A DNA stretch of 64,000 bases from NCBI RefSeq assembly GCF_038008325.1, contig NZ_JBBOYW010000001.1, positions 2,656,001-2,720,000 on the forward strand, in the 5' to 3' direction. The notes under the pieces were generated by a model. That model searched no databases and was not told where the DNA came from. It saw nothing but the letters and a program-made list of their open reading frames with translations. This DNA comes from Lysinibacillus sp. FSL K6-0232 (GTDB lineage Bacteria; Bacillota; Bacilli; Bacillales_A; Planococcaceae). A program made the translations under genes and the position numbers. Each line of letters starts with the position of its first letter. Position 1 is the first letter of the stretch. Shown piece by piece: positions 47,899 through 56,344 of the stretch.

Positions 47899-48436
47899 AT
47901 ACGAATTCTTCAATATGTTCCGCATACTCCTGTGCCCTTACTGCTCCATTTAATCGCTCAAATATAGCAATTCGCTCTTCTTGCTCTAAATATTCCCTTA
48001 CATTAAAGGTTAATAAAATATCTGTATATGCCTGATAAAAAGGCGATGCAATAAGCTGACAAAGCGCTTTTTTACAGGTAGCAATAATGGTAGCCCGGTG
48101 CTGCTCAAAATGCTCTGTATCATCGGTCGTGTCATGAAGCTTTTTCATATACTGATGCATCTCCGCTGACAGTTTGTCAAACGTTGCAAAAATGCACCAT
48201 TCTTCTTCACAATATTTATAGTACCAATAATCTTCTGCATCCTTATCGGCTTGTTCTGCCAAATAAGTCTTTGTATTTGCCATTAAACCAATTGACCACA
48301 AATCGCTGCTACAATCCAATGCGACAATGTACAAATCATCATACATAGCTCTATATGTTTGCAATGCTTGTTCCATCTCAAGTACAATAGCAGCTTCCAA
48401 TTTTATATAATCAAATGAAGCCTGTGCCTTTTGCAT
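47897..48436 (-). CDS. DUF4303 family protein
   Basis: A 179-residue soluble acidic protein. It has an N-terminal helix (EAAIVLEMEQALQTYRAMY), then DDLYIVALDCSSDLWSIGLM, ANTKTYLAEQ and YYKYCEEEWCIFATFDKLSA. The last segment resembles the W...F..-N pattern of DUF4303/SUKH-like proteins. This assignment is by impression and moderate. Such proteins are often found singly or near toxin-immunity loci; here no toxin neighbours it. GGGTGAGAG precedes the ATG. Confidence 0.65.
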   Translation of the reverse strand: MQKAQASFDYIKLEAAIVLEMEQALQTYRAMYDDLYIVALDCSSDLWSIGLMANTKTYLAEQADKDAEDYWYYKYCEEEWCIFATFDKLSAEMHQYMKKLHDTTDDTEHFEQHRATIIATCKKALCQLIASPFYQAYTDILLTFNVREYLEQEERIAIFERLNGAVRAQEYAEHIEEFV

Positions 48437-48476
48437 ATGCTCTCACCCTTCTACCTAGTATCATGCCTCTATAAGC

Positions 48477-48508
48477 AAAAAAAGGACCGCCTCAATAGCA
48501 GTCCTTTC
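48477..48508 (-). terminator. Terminator of rplU-prp-rpmA operon
   Basis: Minus strand AAAGGACTG, loop, GCGGTCCTTTTTTT, 5 bp after the rpmA stop. Confidence 0.85.
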
Positions 48509-48512
48509 AACA

Positions 48513-48812
48513 TTAAGCTTCTTGTGTTGCTGGGTATACAGATACTTGTTTGCGATCGCGACCTAAACGTTCGAATTTAACAACGCCATCAACTTTAGCA
48601 AATAGTGTATCGTCACCACCACGACCTACATTTGTACCTGGGTAAATTTTTGTACCGCGTTGACGGTAAAGAATTGAACCACCAGTTACGAATTGGCCAT
48701 CAGCACGTTTAGCGCCAAGACGTTTAGACTCAGAGTCACGTCCGTTTTTAGTAGAACCTACCCCTTTTTTCGATGCGAAAAATTGAAGGTCTAATGCTAA
48801 TAATAATTTCAT
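48513..48812 (-). CDS. rpmA: 50S ribosomal protein L27 with cleavable N-terminus
   Basis: L27 reaches the peptidyl-transferase centre. The 99-residue protein carries the Firmicutes N-terminal extension ([12 protein letters not shown]) before [20 protein letters not shown]. The extension ends LQFF/A, the site cut by Prp protease, encoded immediately upstream. Confidence 0.98.
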   Translation of the reverse strand: MKLLLALDLQFFASKKGVGSTKNGRDSESKRLGAKRADGQFVTGGSILYRQRGTKIYPGTNVGRGGDDTLFAKVDGVVKFERLGRDRKQVSVYPATQEA

Positions 48813-48825
48813 CGTGTTCCACCTC

Positions 48826-49164
48826 CTACAGCATTTTATACTTTAGTTCGATAAATTCTCCATAACTTGCGACCATAGTATAATACTGTGTCACCATTGT
48901 TTGAAGAATAACTTGTAATTTTGCGTCTGTTTCAGCATCTATATCTTTTGAAACGATACAAGATAAAAAGCCACCTTGCTCGCCCTGCTCAATTGTTGGT
49001 TGTAATTGTAAAATATGACCAATTGCATTTACCGTGCCAAAAGCAATAGCAGATGCACCTGCACATACTAAATCACGACCATATTCATCTGAGTAAGCAT
49101 GACCTGAAATTTCAAAGCCATATGACTTTCTGTTTTCATCACTATGAATTGTAACAGTAATCAT
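48826..49164 (-). CDS. prp: Ribosomal-processing cysteine protease Prp
   Basis: Cuts the N-terminal extension from L27. The 112-residue protein has the catalytic pair in [18 protein letters not shown]: His22 and Cys34 with the chosen start, the same numbers as in S. aureus Prp. The start is ATG at 49164 (GAGGTG upstream). Formerly ysxB. It lies between rplU and rpmA, its substrate gene. Confidence 0.95.
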   Translation of the reverse strand: MITVTIHSDENRKSYGFEISGHAYSDEYGRDLVCAGASAIAFGTVNAIGHILQLQPTIEQGEQGGFLSCIVSKDIDAETDAKLQVILQTMVTQYYTMVASYGEFIELKYKML

Positions 49165-49180
49165 ATTGTTCACCTCACAA

Positions 49181-49489
49181 TTAAGCGTTGATTGCTTCAA
49201 CAACTAATTTTGTGTAAGGTTGACGGTGACCTTGTTTACGACGGTAGTTCTTTTTAGCTTTCATTTTGAAAACAACGATTTTTTTCGCACGGCCTTCTTT
49301 CACAACTTTCGCTGTTACAGTAGCGCCTTCTACGAATGGAGCGCCAACTTTCACGTTTTCGCCACCTACGAATAATACTTTATCAAAAGTAACAACTTCG
49401 TCAGCTTCTACACCTAATTTTTCAACATAGATTTCTTGACCAGCTTCTACTTTGACTTGTTTACCACCAGTTTCAATAATTGCGTACAT
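49181..49489 (-). CDS. rplU: 50S ribosomal protein L21
   Basis: 102 residues, [18 protein letters not shown] to [19 protein letters not shown]; typical bL21. The start is ATG at 49489 with GAGGAGGTG upstream. The first gene of the operon, preceded by an L21 leader RNA. Confidence 0.98.
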   Translation of the reverse strand: MYAIIETGGKQVKVEAGQEIYVEKLGVEADEVVTFDKVLFVGGENVKVGAPFVEGATVTAKVVKEGRAKKIVVFKMKAKKNYRRKQGHRQPYTKLVVEAINA

Positions 49490-49499
49490 TTTACTGCAC

Positions 49500-49602
49500 C
49501 TCCTCATAGACTCAGACTCGCCTGTTTGTAAAGGTGATCTTCTAAAAGATGCTTAAACCTTTCCAGAGCGGTTGTAGTAGCACAGGTGCTACAAACAATA
49601 AC
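49500..49602 (-). promoter_or_regulatory. Ribosomal protein L21 leader RNA
   Basis: The untranslated RNA contains the conserved blocks GCACCTGTGCTACTACAACC, GCTCTGGAAAGGTTT and ACCTTTACAAACAGGCGAGTC, which match the L21 leader motif of low-GC Gram-positives. It is thought to bind L21 and control rplU-prp-rpmA. Confidence 0.88.
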
Positions 49603-49608
49603 ATTACA

Positions 49609-49637
49609 ATATTATCATACAATTTTTTTCAAGTCAA
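49609..49637 (-). promoter_or_regulatory. Sigma-A promoter of rplU operon
   Basis: Minus strand TTGACT (49632-49637), 17 bp, TAATAT (49609-49614). The -35 box and part of the spacer lie inside the last codons of spoIVFB. Confidence 0.8.
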
Positions 49638-50240
49638 TCGATTCATCACATATTTTTCAAAGGCTAAACGATATTTTCGATAATGCCATTCTTTCAATGC
49701 TTGCAGCCAAATAAATAACATAATAATGGCTAAAAAAATAGCTTGTGGTAGCAAGCATAATGTCACAAAAAATAGTGTTGTTGCTAAGATAAAGGACAAC
49801 CAATAATAGCCTTCCACAACAACGGCACTTGGATAATGTAAAAATAGCCATGCTAAAAATATCCTACCACCATCCAACGGGATAATCGGCACAATATTAA
49901 CAGTTAGTAATACAAGTTGCACACTAATCAACCGTGTAGCAAGCAGCTCAGGCATAAAAAAAGCGAGGCCAACCCCAATAATCGTTGCGATTGGCCCTCC
50001 TAATGCAATCCATAGGAGTGACGATGCTGGCACAACCGCCGGATTTTCAAATTGAATCTCTCCTCCGTATGGTGTAATTACACATGATTTCACCTTGACC
50101 TTGCAGAGCATTGCTGCTAGTAAATGACCTGCCTCATGCCATAAAAGTGACAATAAAATAATCGCATAATAAGCGAATTGTCCGCTAAAAATCATGATAA
50201 ATACGAGAGGGATACAGAGAAGATGTAATTTAATTTTCAT
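49629..50240 (-). CDS. spoIVFB: SpoIVFB-type intramembrane metalloprotease, without CBS domain
   Basis: Site-2 protease family; in B. subtilis SpoIVFB releases sigma-K in the mother cell. The 203 residues have the zinc motif LLWHEAGHLLAAM and the second motif VNIVPIIPLDGGRIF, with six hydrophobic segments. The protein ends shortly after the last helix (ALKEWHYRKYRLAFEKY). The C-terminal CBS domain of B. subtilis SpoIVFB (288 residues) is missing. It overlaps spoIVFA by 11 bp. Confidence 0.9.
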   Translation of the reverse strand: MKIKLHLLCIPLVFIMIFSGQFAYYAIILLSLLWHEAGHLLAAMLCKVKVKSCVITPYGGEIQFENPAVVPASSLLWIALGGPIATIIGVGLAFFMPELLATRLISVQLVLLTVNIVPIIPLDGGRIFLAWLFLHYPSAVVVEGYYWLSFILATTLFFVTLCLLPQAIFLAIIMLFIWLQALKEWHYRKYRLAFEKYVMNRLT

Positions 50241-50784
50241 TTGTGTCCGTCATTTCAAGCCATTGTACCATTTGCTCTAAATCGTAATGCGTATCTCCCT
50301 TTTCAATCGATAAATAAAGTTGCCCCGCTTCTTTCATGCCAATTAAATCATTTGCCTGAATAGCTGTATATGGTAGCTGTGCTAAACTATCCAACATACC
50401 ATACGATACCTTTGTGCCATCTTCATAGTTAATAATCATTGTTTTACCTGTATATTTCGTATGACCTGTAAAAACAACCAAGCCATTTTGCCCAGCATAC
50501 ACTGGTAAGCCAACATCATACTGCAATAAAAATCCTTCTTTAAAAGCTTTTGCATTAGCAAAGGTTAAAAGCTCTGTTTGTCCTACATCACTCGATACCA
50601 TAATTGTTTCTTTTTCTTGATCAAGCCAGCTTTGTCCAAGCTCACTTAAATACGTTAAATCTGCTGAAGTGGTCACAAGTTTGCGGACAGGTGTATCCAC
50701 AACACCTTGGTCTTCTAACCGAATCACAAGCATAATTGCAGCCACTAGCAGGATCGTAACAAACCATTTCCATTTTTTAAACAA
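50230..50784 (-). CDS. spoIVFA: SpoIVFA-like regulator of SpoIVFB
   Basis: Bitopic membrane protein of 184 residues: WKWFVTILLVAAIMLVIRL helix, then an external region ending in a degenerate M23/LytM-like fold (YDVGLPVYAGQNGLVVFTGH, MIINYEDGTKVSYGML). It holds SpoIVFB inactive until signalled from the forespore. It is shorter than the roughly 264-residue B. subtilis protein, lacking most of the cytosolic N-terminal part. Translation probably begins at the TTG at 50784 (AAGGATGAG upstream), since a stop lies 24 bp earlier in frame. Confidence 0.85.
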   Translation of the reverse strand: MFKKWKWFVTILLVAAIMLVIRLEDQGVVDTPVRKLVTTSADLTYLSELGQSWLDQEKETIMVSSDVGQTELLTFANAKAFKEGFLLQYDVGLPVYAGQNGLVVFTGHTKYTGKTMIINYEDGTKVSYGMLDSLAQLPYTAIQANDLIGMKEAGQLYLSIEKGDTHYDLEQMVQWLEMTDTNEN

Positions 50785-50804
50785 GCCCTCATCCTTTTTT
50801 CCAC

Positions 50805-50833
50805 ACTATATGAGATTGCATGTCCAAACATGC
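50805..50833 (-). promoter_or_regulatory. Candidate sigma-E promoter of spoIVFA-spoIVFB
   Basis: Minus strand GCATGTT (50827-50833), 14 bp, CATATAGT (50805-50812). This resembles the sigma-E consensus (ATA-rich -35, CATACA-T -10). The operon is sigma-E dependent in B. subtilis. Confidence 0.4.
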
Positions 50834-50870
50834 AAAAAACCTTCTCGCACAAATGCACGAAAAGGTTTTA
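50834..50870 (-). terminator. Terminator of mreBCD-minCD operon
   Basis: Minus strand AAAACCTTTTCGTGCA, loop TTTG, TGCGAGAAGGTTTTTT, 3 bp after the minD stop. Confidence 0.85.
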
Positions 50871-50872
50871 GA

Positions 50873-51670
50873 TTATCTTGAAAACAGTGCTTTAAGTTTG
50901 GAAAACATCCCTTTTTGCTCGTCTTGAATCGCCATTAATGGCACAGACTCACCAAGAATACGACGCGCAATATTGCGGTAGCCTAAGGATGCCTTATTGG
51001 AAGGGTTCATCACAACTGGCTCCCCTTTATTGGACGATGCAATAACATCTTCATTGTCTACAATAATTCCTAATAAATCAATCGACAAATGCGTTGTAAT
51101 TTCATTGACATCTAATGTATCGCCATTTTTCATCATATGCTGTCGTATGCGATTAATAATAAGCTTTGGTGGCGTCATATCCTCCTGCTCCAGCAAACCA
51201 ATAATACGATCTGCATCACGCACAGCCGAAATTTCAGGTGTTGTCACAACAATGGCATGATCTGCACCAGCAACGGCATTACGATAGCCTTGCTCAATAC
51301 CAGCAGGACAGTCAATTAACACATAATCATAGTCCCTTTTTAATTCCTCTATTAAGCTCTTCATTTGCTCAGGGCTAACAGCATTTTTATCTGTTGTTTG
51401 AGCAGCAGGTAATAAAAATAGTTTCTCATCTACGCGCTTATCCTTTATTAAAGCTTGATGAATTTTACAACGCCCCTCCACAACATCAACGAGGTCATAA
51501 ATAATACGATTTTCTAAGCCTAAAATTACATCTAAATTACGTAGGCCAATATCTGTATCAATTAAACATACTTTTTTACCTTGTAGAGCCAATGCAGTCC
51601 CAAGGTTAGCCGCTGTCGTTGTTTTTCCGACACCGCCCTTACCTGAAGTTATGACGATCGCTTCTCCCAC
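50873..51670 (-). CDS. minD: Septum-site determining ATPase MinD
   Basis: Membrane-associated ATPase that positions MinC to block polar division. 265 residues: deviant Walker A (TSGKGGVGKTTTAANLG), LIDTDIGLRNLD, YVLIDCPAGIE, and a C-terminal amphipathic membrane-targeting helix (GMFSKLKALFSR). The start is GTG at 51670 with GGGAGG 8 bp before it; this begins right after the minC stop. The ATG at 51694 lies within minC and is less likely. Confidence 0.96.
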   Translation of the reverse strand: MGEAIVITSGKGGVGKTTTAANLGTALALQGKKVCLIDTDIGLRNLDVILGLENRIIYDLVDVVEGRCKIHQALIKDKRVDEKLFLLPAAQTTDKNAVSPEQMKSLIEELKRDYDYVLIDCPAGIEQGYRNAVAGADHAIVVTTPEISAVRDADRIIGLLEQEDMTPPKLIINRIRQHMMKNGDTLDVNEITTHLSIDLLGIIVDNEDVIASSNKGEPVVMNPSNKASLGYRNIARRILGESVPLMAIQDEQKGMFSKLKALFSR

Positions 51671-51671
51671 A

Positions 51672-52340
51672 CTAGCTTCCTCCCTTAGACACATTTAACA
51701 ATGGTCGAATATTTTTTAAGGCGTGAATTTGATCGTACGTAATGCGTCCATCGTAGCCAATAAAGGCGCAAGTCATTTCTGATTGATGCATTGCTTGAAC
51801 ATGCTCATCTGACATTGCCTGCACTTGGTCAGCAATCATAATATGTGTAGCCTCAAAGCGTGATGCAGCAATAATTGCCTCCTTATTGCCTTGTGCACCC
51901 GCATGTGCAATCCCTTTTAGTTTCCCAAGAACATAGACATTCCCTCCAGCCTCTACACGACCATTTGGATTAACATTGCCAACAATGATAATGTCCCCTG
52001 ACGAACGGAGAATTTGTCCTGATCTGACCACACCTATATATGTATCTTGCTGACTTTCAATCATTTTCTGGTTGCTTTCATGGACAGTCAGTACCTCACT
52101 TTGCACCTTTGATACAATAAGCTGCTCCGTTTCCTGCACAATCTGAATAAGCTCATTCATTTGTTTTTCAGTACAGTATCGATAGCCTAAATATAATTGT
52201 ACATCCACTTTGCCATCAATACCGCCCTCTAGCACCTTTTTCTTTAATTCTTCCACTAAATCACTATATGCACATTGGTCGTCTAGACGTAGTACAAAGC
52301 CATCTTTTGTTCCCTTCATATGAACTAGCTGTTTTTTCAT
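51672..52340 (-). CDS. minC: Septum-site determining protein MinC
   Basis: FtsZ assembly inhibitor. 222 residues: the N-terminal domain (VHMKGTKDGFVLRLDDQCAY) and the C-terminal beta-helix (RSGQILRSSGDIIIVGNVNP, GRVEAGGNVYVLGKLKGIAH). It is the fourth gene of mreB-C-D-minC-D. Confidence 0.97.
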   Translation of the reverse strand: MKKQLVHMKGTKDGFVLRLDDQCAYSDLVEELKKKVLEGGIDGKVDVQLYLGYRYCTEKQMNELIQIVQETEQLIVSKVQSEVLTVHESNQKMIESQQDTYIGVVRSGQILRSSGDIIIVGNVNPNGRVEAGGNVYVLGKLKGIAHAGAQGNKEAIIAASRFEATHIMIADQVQAMSDEHVQAMHQSEMTCAFIGYDGRITYDQIHALKNIRPLLNVSKGGS

Positions 52341-52367
52341 GAATGCCTCACCTCACGTTGTTCTTTG

Positions 52368-52895
52368 TTAAGAAACTTCACGTGCTCTCTGTAAGACACG
52401 CGCATTAATCAGATACTTGAAGGCCCAACCAAGAATCATTAAAAATAAGGCATTCGCAATGATTGTTGGCAGTAGTCGTGAACGTAAGAAATCTGCTAAT
52501 GGAATTGCTGTAAAATCAATTAGGTAGAAGAATTGATAGAGTATAAATTCTAAAATTGCTACTAAAATAACTGAAATCGTTGTTGTGACAACTAAGTGCT
52601 GATGGATCACTTTCACGATAGACCCTGCTAAAAAACAAATAAGTGGATAAAGTACAGAATATAATCCAATAATATCAATGTAAAAGACATCATACAAGAC
52701 ACCAAAAAAAAGTCCATACATTACCGCTCGTTGACGGCTGTAATAGATGGAGATAAAGATTAAATATAAGATTAAAAAACGTGGTACTAGATAGTAGATA
52801 TCCCCCTTCATTTCAATCGGGGATAGCATTGCAAATTCTGGTTCAAGTAAAAATAATAGAACCGCTACAGAGGGGATGAGAAATCGAACCATCAC
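52368..52895 (-). CDS. mreD: Rod shape-determining protein MreD
   Basis: Integral membrane member of the elongasome, 175 residues with five to six helices. It begins MVRFLIPSVAVLLFLLEPEF and has the RFLILYLIFISIYYSRQRAV and YGLFFGVLYDVFYID segments typical of MreD. Four-base overlap with mreC. Confidence 0.95.
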   Translation of the reverse strand: MMVRFLIPSVAVLLFLLEPEFAMLSPIEMKGDIYYLVPRFLILYLIFISIYYSRQRAVMYGLFFGVLYDVFYIDIIGLYSVLYPLICFLAGSIVKVIHQHLVVTTTISVILVAILEFILYQFFYLIDFTAIPLADFLRSRLLPTIIANALFLMILGWAFKYLINARVLQRAREVS

Positions 52896-53809
52896 TCCGC
52901 CTCCTCTTCACTTGCCTTTTTTTGCGGATTCGATAAATCTTCATTTGTCGCATTGCCATCTGAGCCATCCACAACCGTTGATGTACGTTTAGCAATCACA
53001 ACATGCTCTAAAATTGAAAAATCAGCAGATGGTTTGACATAAGCCATTTTTGTTAAACCAAAATCATCTGTACTTACTTCCGTAATTTCTCCAATTGGCA
53101 CACCTTTTGGGAATATGCCACCAAGACCTGAAGAAACTACCTGCTCGCCTTCCTTAACCGTCAAGCTAGAATCGATTCGCTTCATAATGAGTTCATTACG
53201 TTCTTCATCAAAGCCCTCGATTAAACCGTATGCTTCTTTTTCTCCTAACACCATCGCAGATACACGATAGTTTGGATTATTTGTATATAAAAGCTCTACT
53301 TCAGATGTGAAAGGTGTCACCAGTATAATTTTACCAACTAACCCTTTCGCCGTCATAACTGCCATATTTTTTTCGACACCATGAGAAGACCCTTTATCTA
53401 GAATAATTTTCTCTTCCCATTGGTCGGGATTTCTAGCAATTACTGTTGCATGAATTGGATTAAATGCCTTTAAGCTTTCTGATTTATTCAAAAGCTCTCG
53501 AAGCTTTGTATTCTCTGATTTTAAATCCGTAGCTTCAGCTTGCACAACCGCAAAATCTTCTAAGCGTGCTTTTAAACGTTTATTTTCTTCGTACGTGTTT
53601 AAGAGGGAGTCAATATTATTAAAGATACCATTAATATAATTCGCCGGCTTCGCTACAAGTGATTGTGCGACGCCGACAGTATCTTTAATAATTTGCTCTG
53701 GTAAAGTTGCATTCGTCCGATCACGTAATGAGAAGCTAATCAATGCCACAAGAAAAACCATGCCTACGAGCAGCAAAATTACTTTCTTATTGAAGAAAAA
53801 GTGTGGCAT
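52892..53809 (-). CDS. mreC: Rod shape-determining protein MreC
   Basis: Bitopic elongasome scaffold of 305 residues. A cytosolic tip and membrane helix (VILLLVGMVFLVALISF) are followed by a coiled coil (residues about 65-110). Two beta-barrels come next (ATVIARNPDQWEEKIILDKG, PNYRVSAMVLGEKEAYGLIE, VVSSGLGGIFPKGVPIGEI). A charged, low-complexity C-terminal tail (about residues 285-305) is longer than needed for the fold. Confidence 0.96.
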   Translation of the reverse strand: MPHFFFNKKVILLLVGMVFLVALISFSLRDRTNATLPEQIIKDTVGVAQSLVAKPANYINGIFNNIDSLLNTYEENKRLKARLEDFAVVQAEATDLKSENTKLRELLNKSESLKAFNPIHATVIARNPDQWEEKIILDKGSSHGVEKNMAVMTAKGLVGKIILVTPFTSEVELLYTNNPNYRVSAMVLGEKEAYGLIEGFDEERNELIMKRIDSSLTVKEGEQVVSSGLGGIFPKGVPIGEITEVSTDDFGLTKMAYVKPSADFSILEHVVIAKRTSTVVDGSDGNATNEDLSNPQKKASEEEAE

Positions 53810-53822
53810 TGCCTAAACCTCC

Positions 53823-54842
53823 TTACCCTTTCACTTGTTGTTGACGAATTAAGTCGATATTATCCAATGCCTTACCTGTACCAATTGCTACACAGTCTAA
53901 AGGGTCTTCTGCGATAAATACAGGCATATTTGTTTCTTGGCTAATCACTTTGTCCAAGTTTGTTAATAATGCACCACCACCTGTTAATACAATACCGCGC
54001 TCCATAACGTCAGCAGATAATTCAGGAGGTGTTTGCTCTAATGTTTTGCGAACGCCATCAATAATAGCAGCAACCGCTTCACGCAAAGACTCAGAAATTT
54101 CTTGAGAGGAAATCTCGATTGTTTTTGGTAAGCCTGTTAACAAATCACGACCTCTAATCTCCATTTTTTCCTCTGAGCCTTCAGCCAAGGCTGTACCAAT
54201 TTCCATTTTTACAGCCTCTGCTGTACGTTCACCAATTGTTAAATTATACGTTTTACGAATATAGGAAATGATAGACTGATCCATTGCATCCCCACCAACA
54301 CGCACAGATTCACTTGTTACAATACCGCCTAGCGAAATAACGGCAACCTCTGTTGTACCTCCACCAATATCAACAACCATAGAACCTGTTGGGTCCCATA
54401 CTGGTAGGTTCGAACCGATTGCTGCAGCAAATGGCTCTTCGATTGTGAATGCCTCTTTTGCACCTGCTTGTCGTGCAGCATCAATGACCGCACGCTGCTC
54501 AACTGAAGTAATGCCATAAGGCACACAAATCATGACATTCGGTTTTTTCCAGTTACTTCCTGAGTTTTTAGAAGCTTCTTTTAAATAATACTCAATCATA
54601 GCAGTTGTAATATCAAAATCAGCAATAACACCATCCTTCATTGGACGAATGGCTACGATTGAACCAGGTGTACGCCCAATCATATTTTTAGCATCATTAC
54701 CAACGGCAACGATATCTCCTGTTTTTGTATTTTTTGCTACTACTGAAGGTTCGCGTAAAACGATTCCTTTTCCTTTAATAAACACTAATGTATTCGCTGT
54801 GCCGAGGTCAATCCCGACATCTTTGCTTCCTAATCCAAACAA
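53823..54842 (-). CDS. mreB: Actin-like cell-shape protein MreB
   Basis: Forms membrane-bound filaments that organise lateral wall growth. 339 residues: phosphate 1 [17 protein letters not shown], phosphate 2 [19 protein letters not shown], adenosine motif [18 protein letters not shown]. Amphipathic N-terminus MFGLGSKD. Translation starts at TTG 54842 (GGGAG 8 bp upstream). The first gene of the mre-min operon. Confidence 0.97.
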   Translation of the reverse strand: MFGLGSKDVGIDLGTANTLVFIKGKGIVLREPSVVAKNTKTGDIVAVGNDAKNMIGRTPGSIVAIRPMKDGVIADFDITTAMIEYYLKEASKNSGSNWKKPNVMICVPYGITSVEQRAVIDAARQAGAKEAFTIEEPFAAAIGSNLPVWDPTGSMVVDIGGGTTEVAVISLGGIVTSESVRVGGDAMDQSIISYIRKTYNLTIGERTAEAVKMEIGTALAEGSEEKMEIRGRDLLTGLPKTIEISSQEISESLREAVAAIIDGVRKTLEQTPPELSADVMERGIVLTGGGALLTNLDKVISQETNMPVFIAEDPLDCVAIGTGKALDNIDLIRQQQVKG

Positions 54843-55300
54843 ATTGTGTACTCCCTTTCTATTTAAGCCATACTTTCATTCATATTCATTTCCTTCGCGA
54901 TATGTATAGAACATTGAATTGTGCATCACACAATTGACTCCTCTCAATATCCATAACACCCGCCAAAGCATCTATCTTCATCAGTAGGTGTCTAATACCT
55001 GGAAAAAACTACACGCCTATTTACCTCACCACAATTGTGATGGGGGTCTTTCCTGAATAAAGATAAAATTGATACCCTTCATTATAACGGAAAAGTGCAA
55101 GAATTTGTAGTGCCACATGCCTTATCTCGCAGAAAAGATACTATTTTAATTCCCTCTTAAATTAAATATAGTACGTATAGATTAGCATATAATTTTTATT
55201 CTTATAAGACAATGCATAATAGACTACCAATTTCTGTGAAGATAATAGAGTTTTCCTGAATACATTAACGTTTTATAAAAAAAAAGGTTCACTAATCATA
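54843..55300. other. Long leader/intergenic region upstream of mreB
   Basis: No gene is visible. An inverted repeat AATTGTG-CATCA-CACAATT lies at 54917-54935, and a perfect palindrome CACAATTGTG at about 55030-55039. Either could be an operator; I cannot assign a protein. The mreB promoter must be in this stretch, but I did not find a convincing -35/-10 pair. Confidence 0.45.
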
Positions 55301-55307
55301 AAGAAAA

Positions 55308-55378
55308 AGCTCTGCAAATTATATGCAGAGCTTACAGACTGTAGACAAACTCAATGAATTTTGGGTTTGCCTACAGTC
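55308..55378. repeat. Two adjacent hairpins in repeat cluster
   Basis: AAGCTCTGCA/TGCAGAGCTT (55308-55333) is followed by TTTTTC on the minus strand, so it can terminate leftward transcripts. GACTGTAGACAAAC/GTTTGCCTACAGTC (55337-55378) is followed by ATTTTTCTTTT on the plus strand. A further inverted copy of the second (TTTGTCTACA) lies near 55476-55485. Confidence 0.65.
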
Positions 55379-55404
55379 ATTTTTCTTTTACAATGAAATC
55401 AAGG

Positions 55405-55460
55405 AAAGCCGCTGATTTCCACTACGGGCGGACGCTTTCCGCGGGCGGGGTCGAGCGTGA
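55405..55460. repeat. GC-rich interspersed repeat (CGGACGCTTTCCGCGGGCGGGG)
   Basis: The stretch GCCGCTGATTTCC...GGGCGGACGCTTTCCGCGGG is much richer in GC than its surroundings. From memory it resembles an interspersed repeat seen between genes in many Bacillaceae and Planococcaceae. It creates an incidental 68-codon plus-strand frame. I have no way here to count genomic copies. Confidence 0.55.
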
Positions 55461-55490
55461 ACTTCTCGATTCCTTTTGTCTACAATCTGA

Positions 55491-55641
55491 AAGAGGCTGG
55501 GACATAACTCATTTTATTGAGAAAAATCAAAAAACGAATGTTATTTTTGTGATTTATTAAAGTATATGTGTTCTAATAACGCAAAAAAATGTTAGACCAA
55601 ACTTGTAAATGGTCTAACATTTTTTTTTGTCCCAGCCTCTT
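55491..55641. repeat. 151-bp element bounded by 14-bp perfect inverted repeats
   Basis: AAGAGGCTGGGACA (55491-55504) is the reverse complement of TGTCCCAGCCTCTT (55628-55641). Inside, AAATGTTAGACC/GGTCTAACATTT (55591-55622) makes a strong hairpin with A- and T-runs, serving as the radC terminator. The right arm includes two bases of the radC stop codon. It resembles the GGCTGGGACA elements common after Firmicutes genes. Confidence 0.75.
55587..55627. terminator. Bidirectional terminator after radC
   Basis: AAAAAAATGTTAGACC, loop, GGTCTAACATTTTTTTT; nested in the 151-bp inverted-repeat element. Confidence 0.85.
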
Positions 55642-56338
55642 AAAAATACCCTTTTTCCTTAAGACTTACAAATTGATGATCGCCAATAATAATATGATCA
55701 ATAACTTCAATGCCGATAATATAACCTGCTTCTACGATACGTTGGGTCACTTCAATATCCTCTGTGCTCGGTGTTGGTACGCCGCTAGGATGATTATGAG
55801 CACAAATAATCGAAGCCGCAGACCTTTTAACAGCCTCACGAAATACCTCCCTTGGGTGAACGATTGAGGCATTAAGCGAGCCAATAAAAATGGTCTGCTT
55901 ATGAATGACCTGATTTTTAATATTTAAAAATAGAACTACGAAATGTTCCTGATTCAGCGAGGTCATATCAGGCATTAAATACGCAGCAGCATCTTCTGGA
56001 GAGCGTATTGTAAACTTTTCATCATTATTTTTTTGAGCCAGTCGCCTGCCAAGCTCAATGGCAGCTAATAATTGAATGGCCTTCACCTCGCCAATGCCTT
56101 TAATCGCCATCATTTCTTCAATCGTTGCATGCTTTAAATAATGAAGGCGTTCAAAAACATTTAACACTCTATTCGCAAGCATAAGCACAGATTCTTCCTT
56201 TGTGCCTGTCCGTAATAAAATAGCAAGCAGCTCTTGATTTGATAAGCTTTTTGCCCCTTGTCGTAACAGCCGCTCACGAGGGCGGTCTTCCATATGAACA
56301 TCGCGTATCATTAAGGTTGGCAAAACATTATTTGACAA
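55640..56338 (-). CDS. radC: DNA repair-associated protein RadC (JAB/MPN fold)
   Basis: 232 residues: N-terminal helix-hairpin-helix (LSNQELLAILLRTGTKEE, IKGIGEVKAIQLLAAIELG) and the MPN/JAMM metal motif HNHPSGVPTPSTEDIEVTQR with upstream Glu in GSLNASIVHPREVF. The role in repair is not settled. Starts probably at TTG 56338 (AAGGAG 9 bp upstream), 6 bp after maf. Confidence 0.95.
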   Translation of the reverse strand: MSNNVLPTLMIRDVHMEDRPRERLLRQGAKSLSNQELLAILLRTGTKEESVLMLANRVLNVFERLHYLKHATIEEMMAIKGIGEVKAIQLLAAIELGRRLAQKNNDEKFTIRSPEDAAAYLMPDMTSLNQEHFVVLFLNIKNQVIHKQTIFIGSLNASIVHPREVFREAVKRSAASIICAHNHPSGVPTPSTEDIEVTQRIVEAGYIIGIEVIDHIIIGDHQFVSLKEKGYF

Positions 56339-56344
56339 ACATGC

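Noticed and set aside
54960-55060. Hammerhead-like CTGATGA motif near 54980 (minus strand)
   Set aside because: The CTGATGA is present, but the stem II and GAAA partner expected for a hammerhead ribozyme are not.
55354-55560. 68-codon plus-strand frame in the repeat cluster
   Set aside because: It is a translation of the interspersed GC-rich repeat and one arm of the inverted-repeat element, without start signals.
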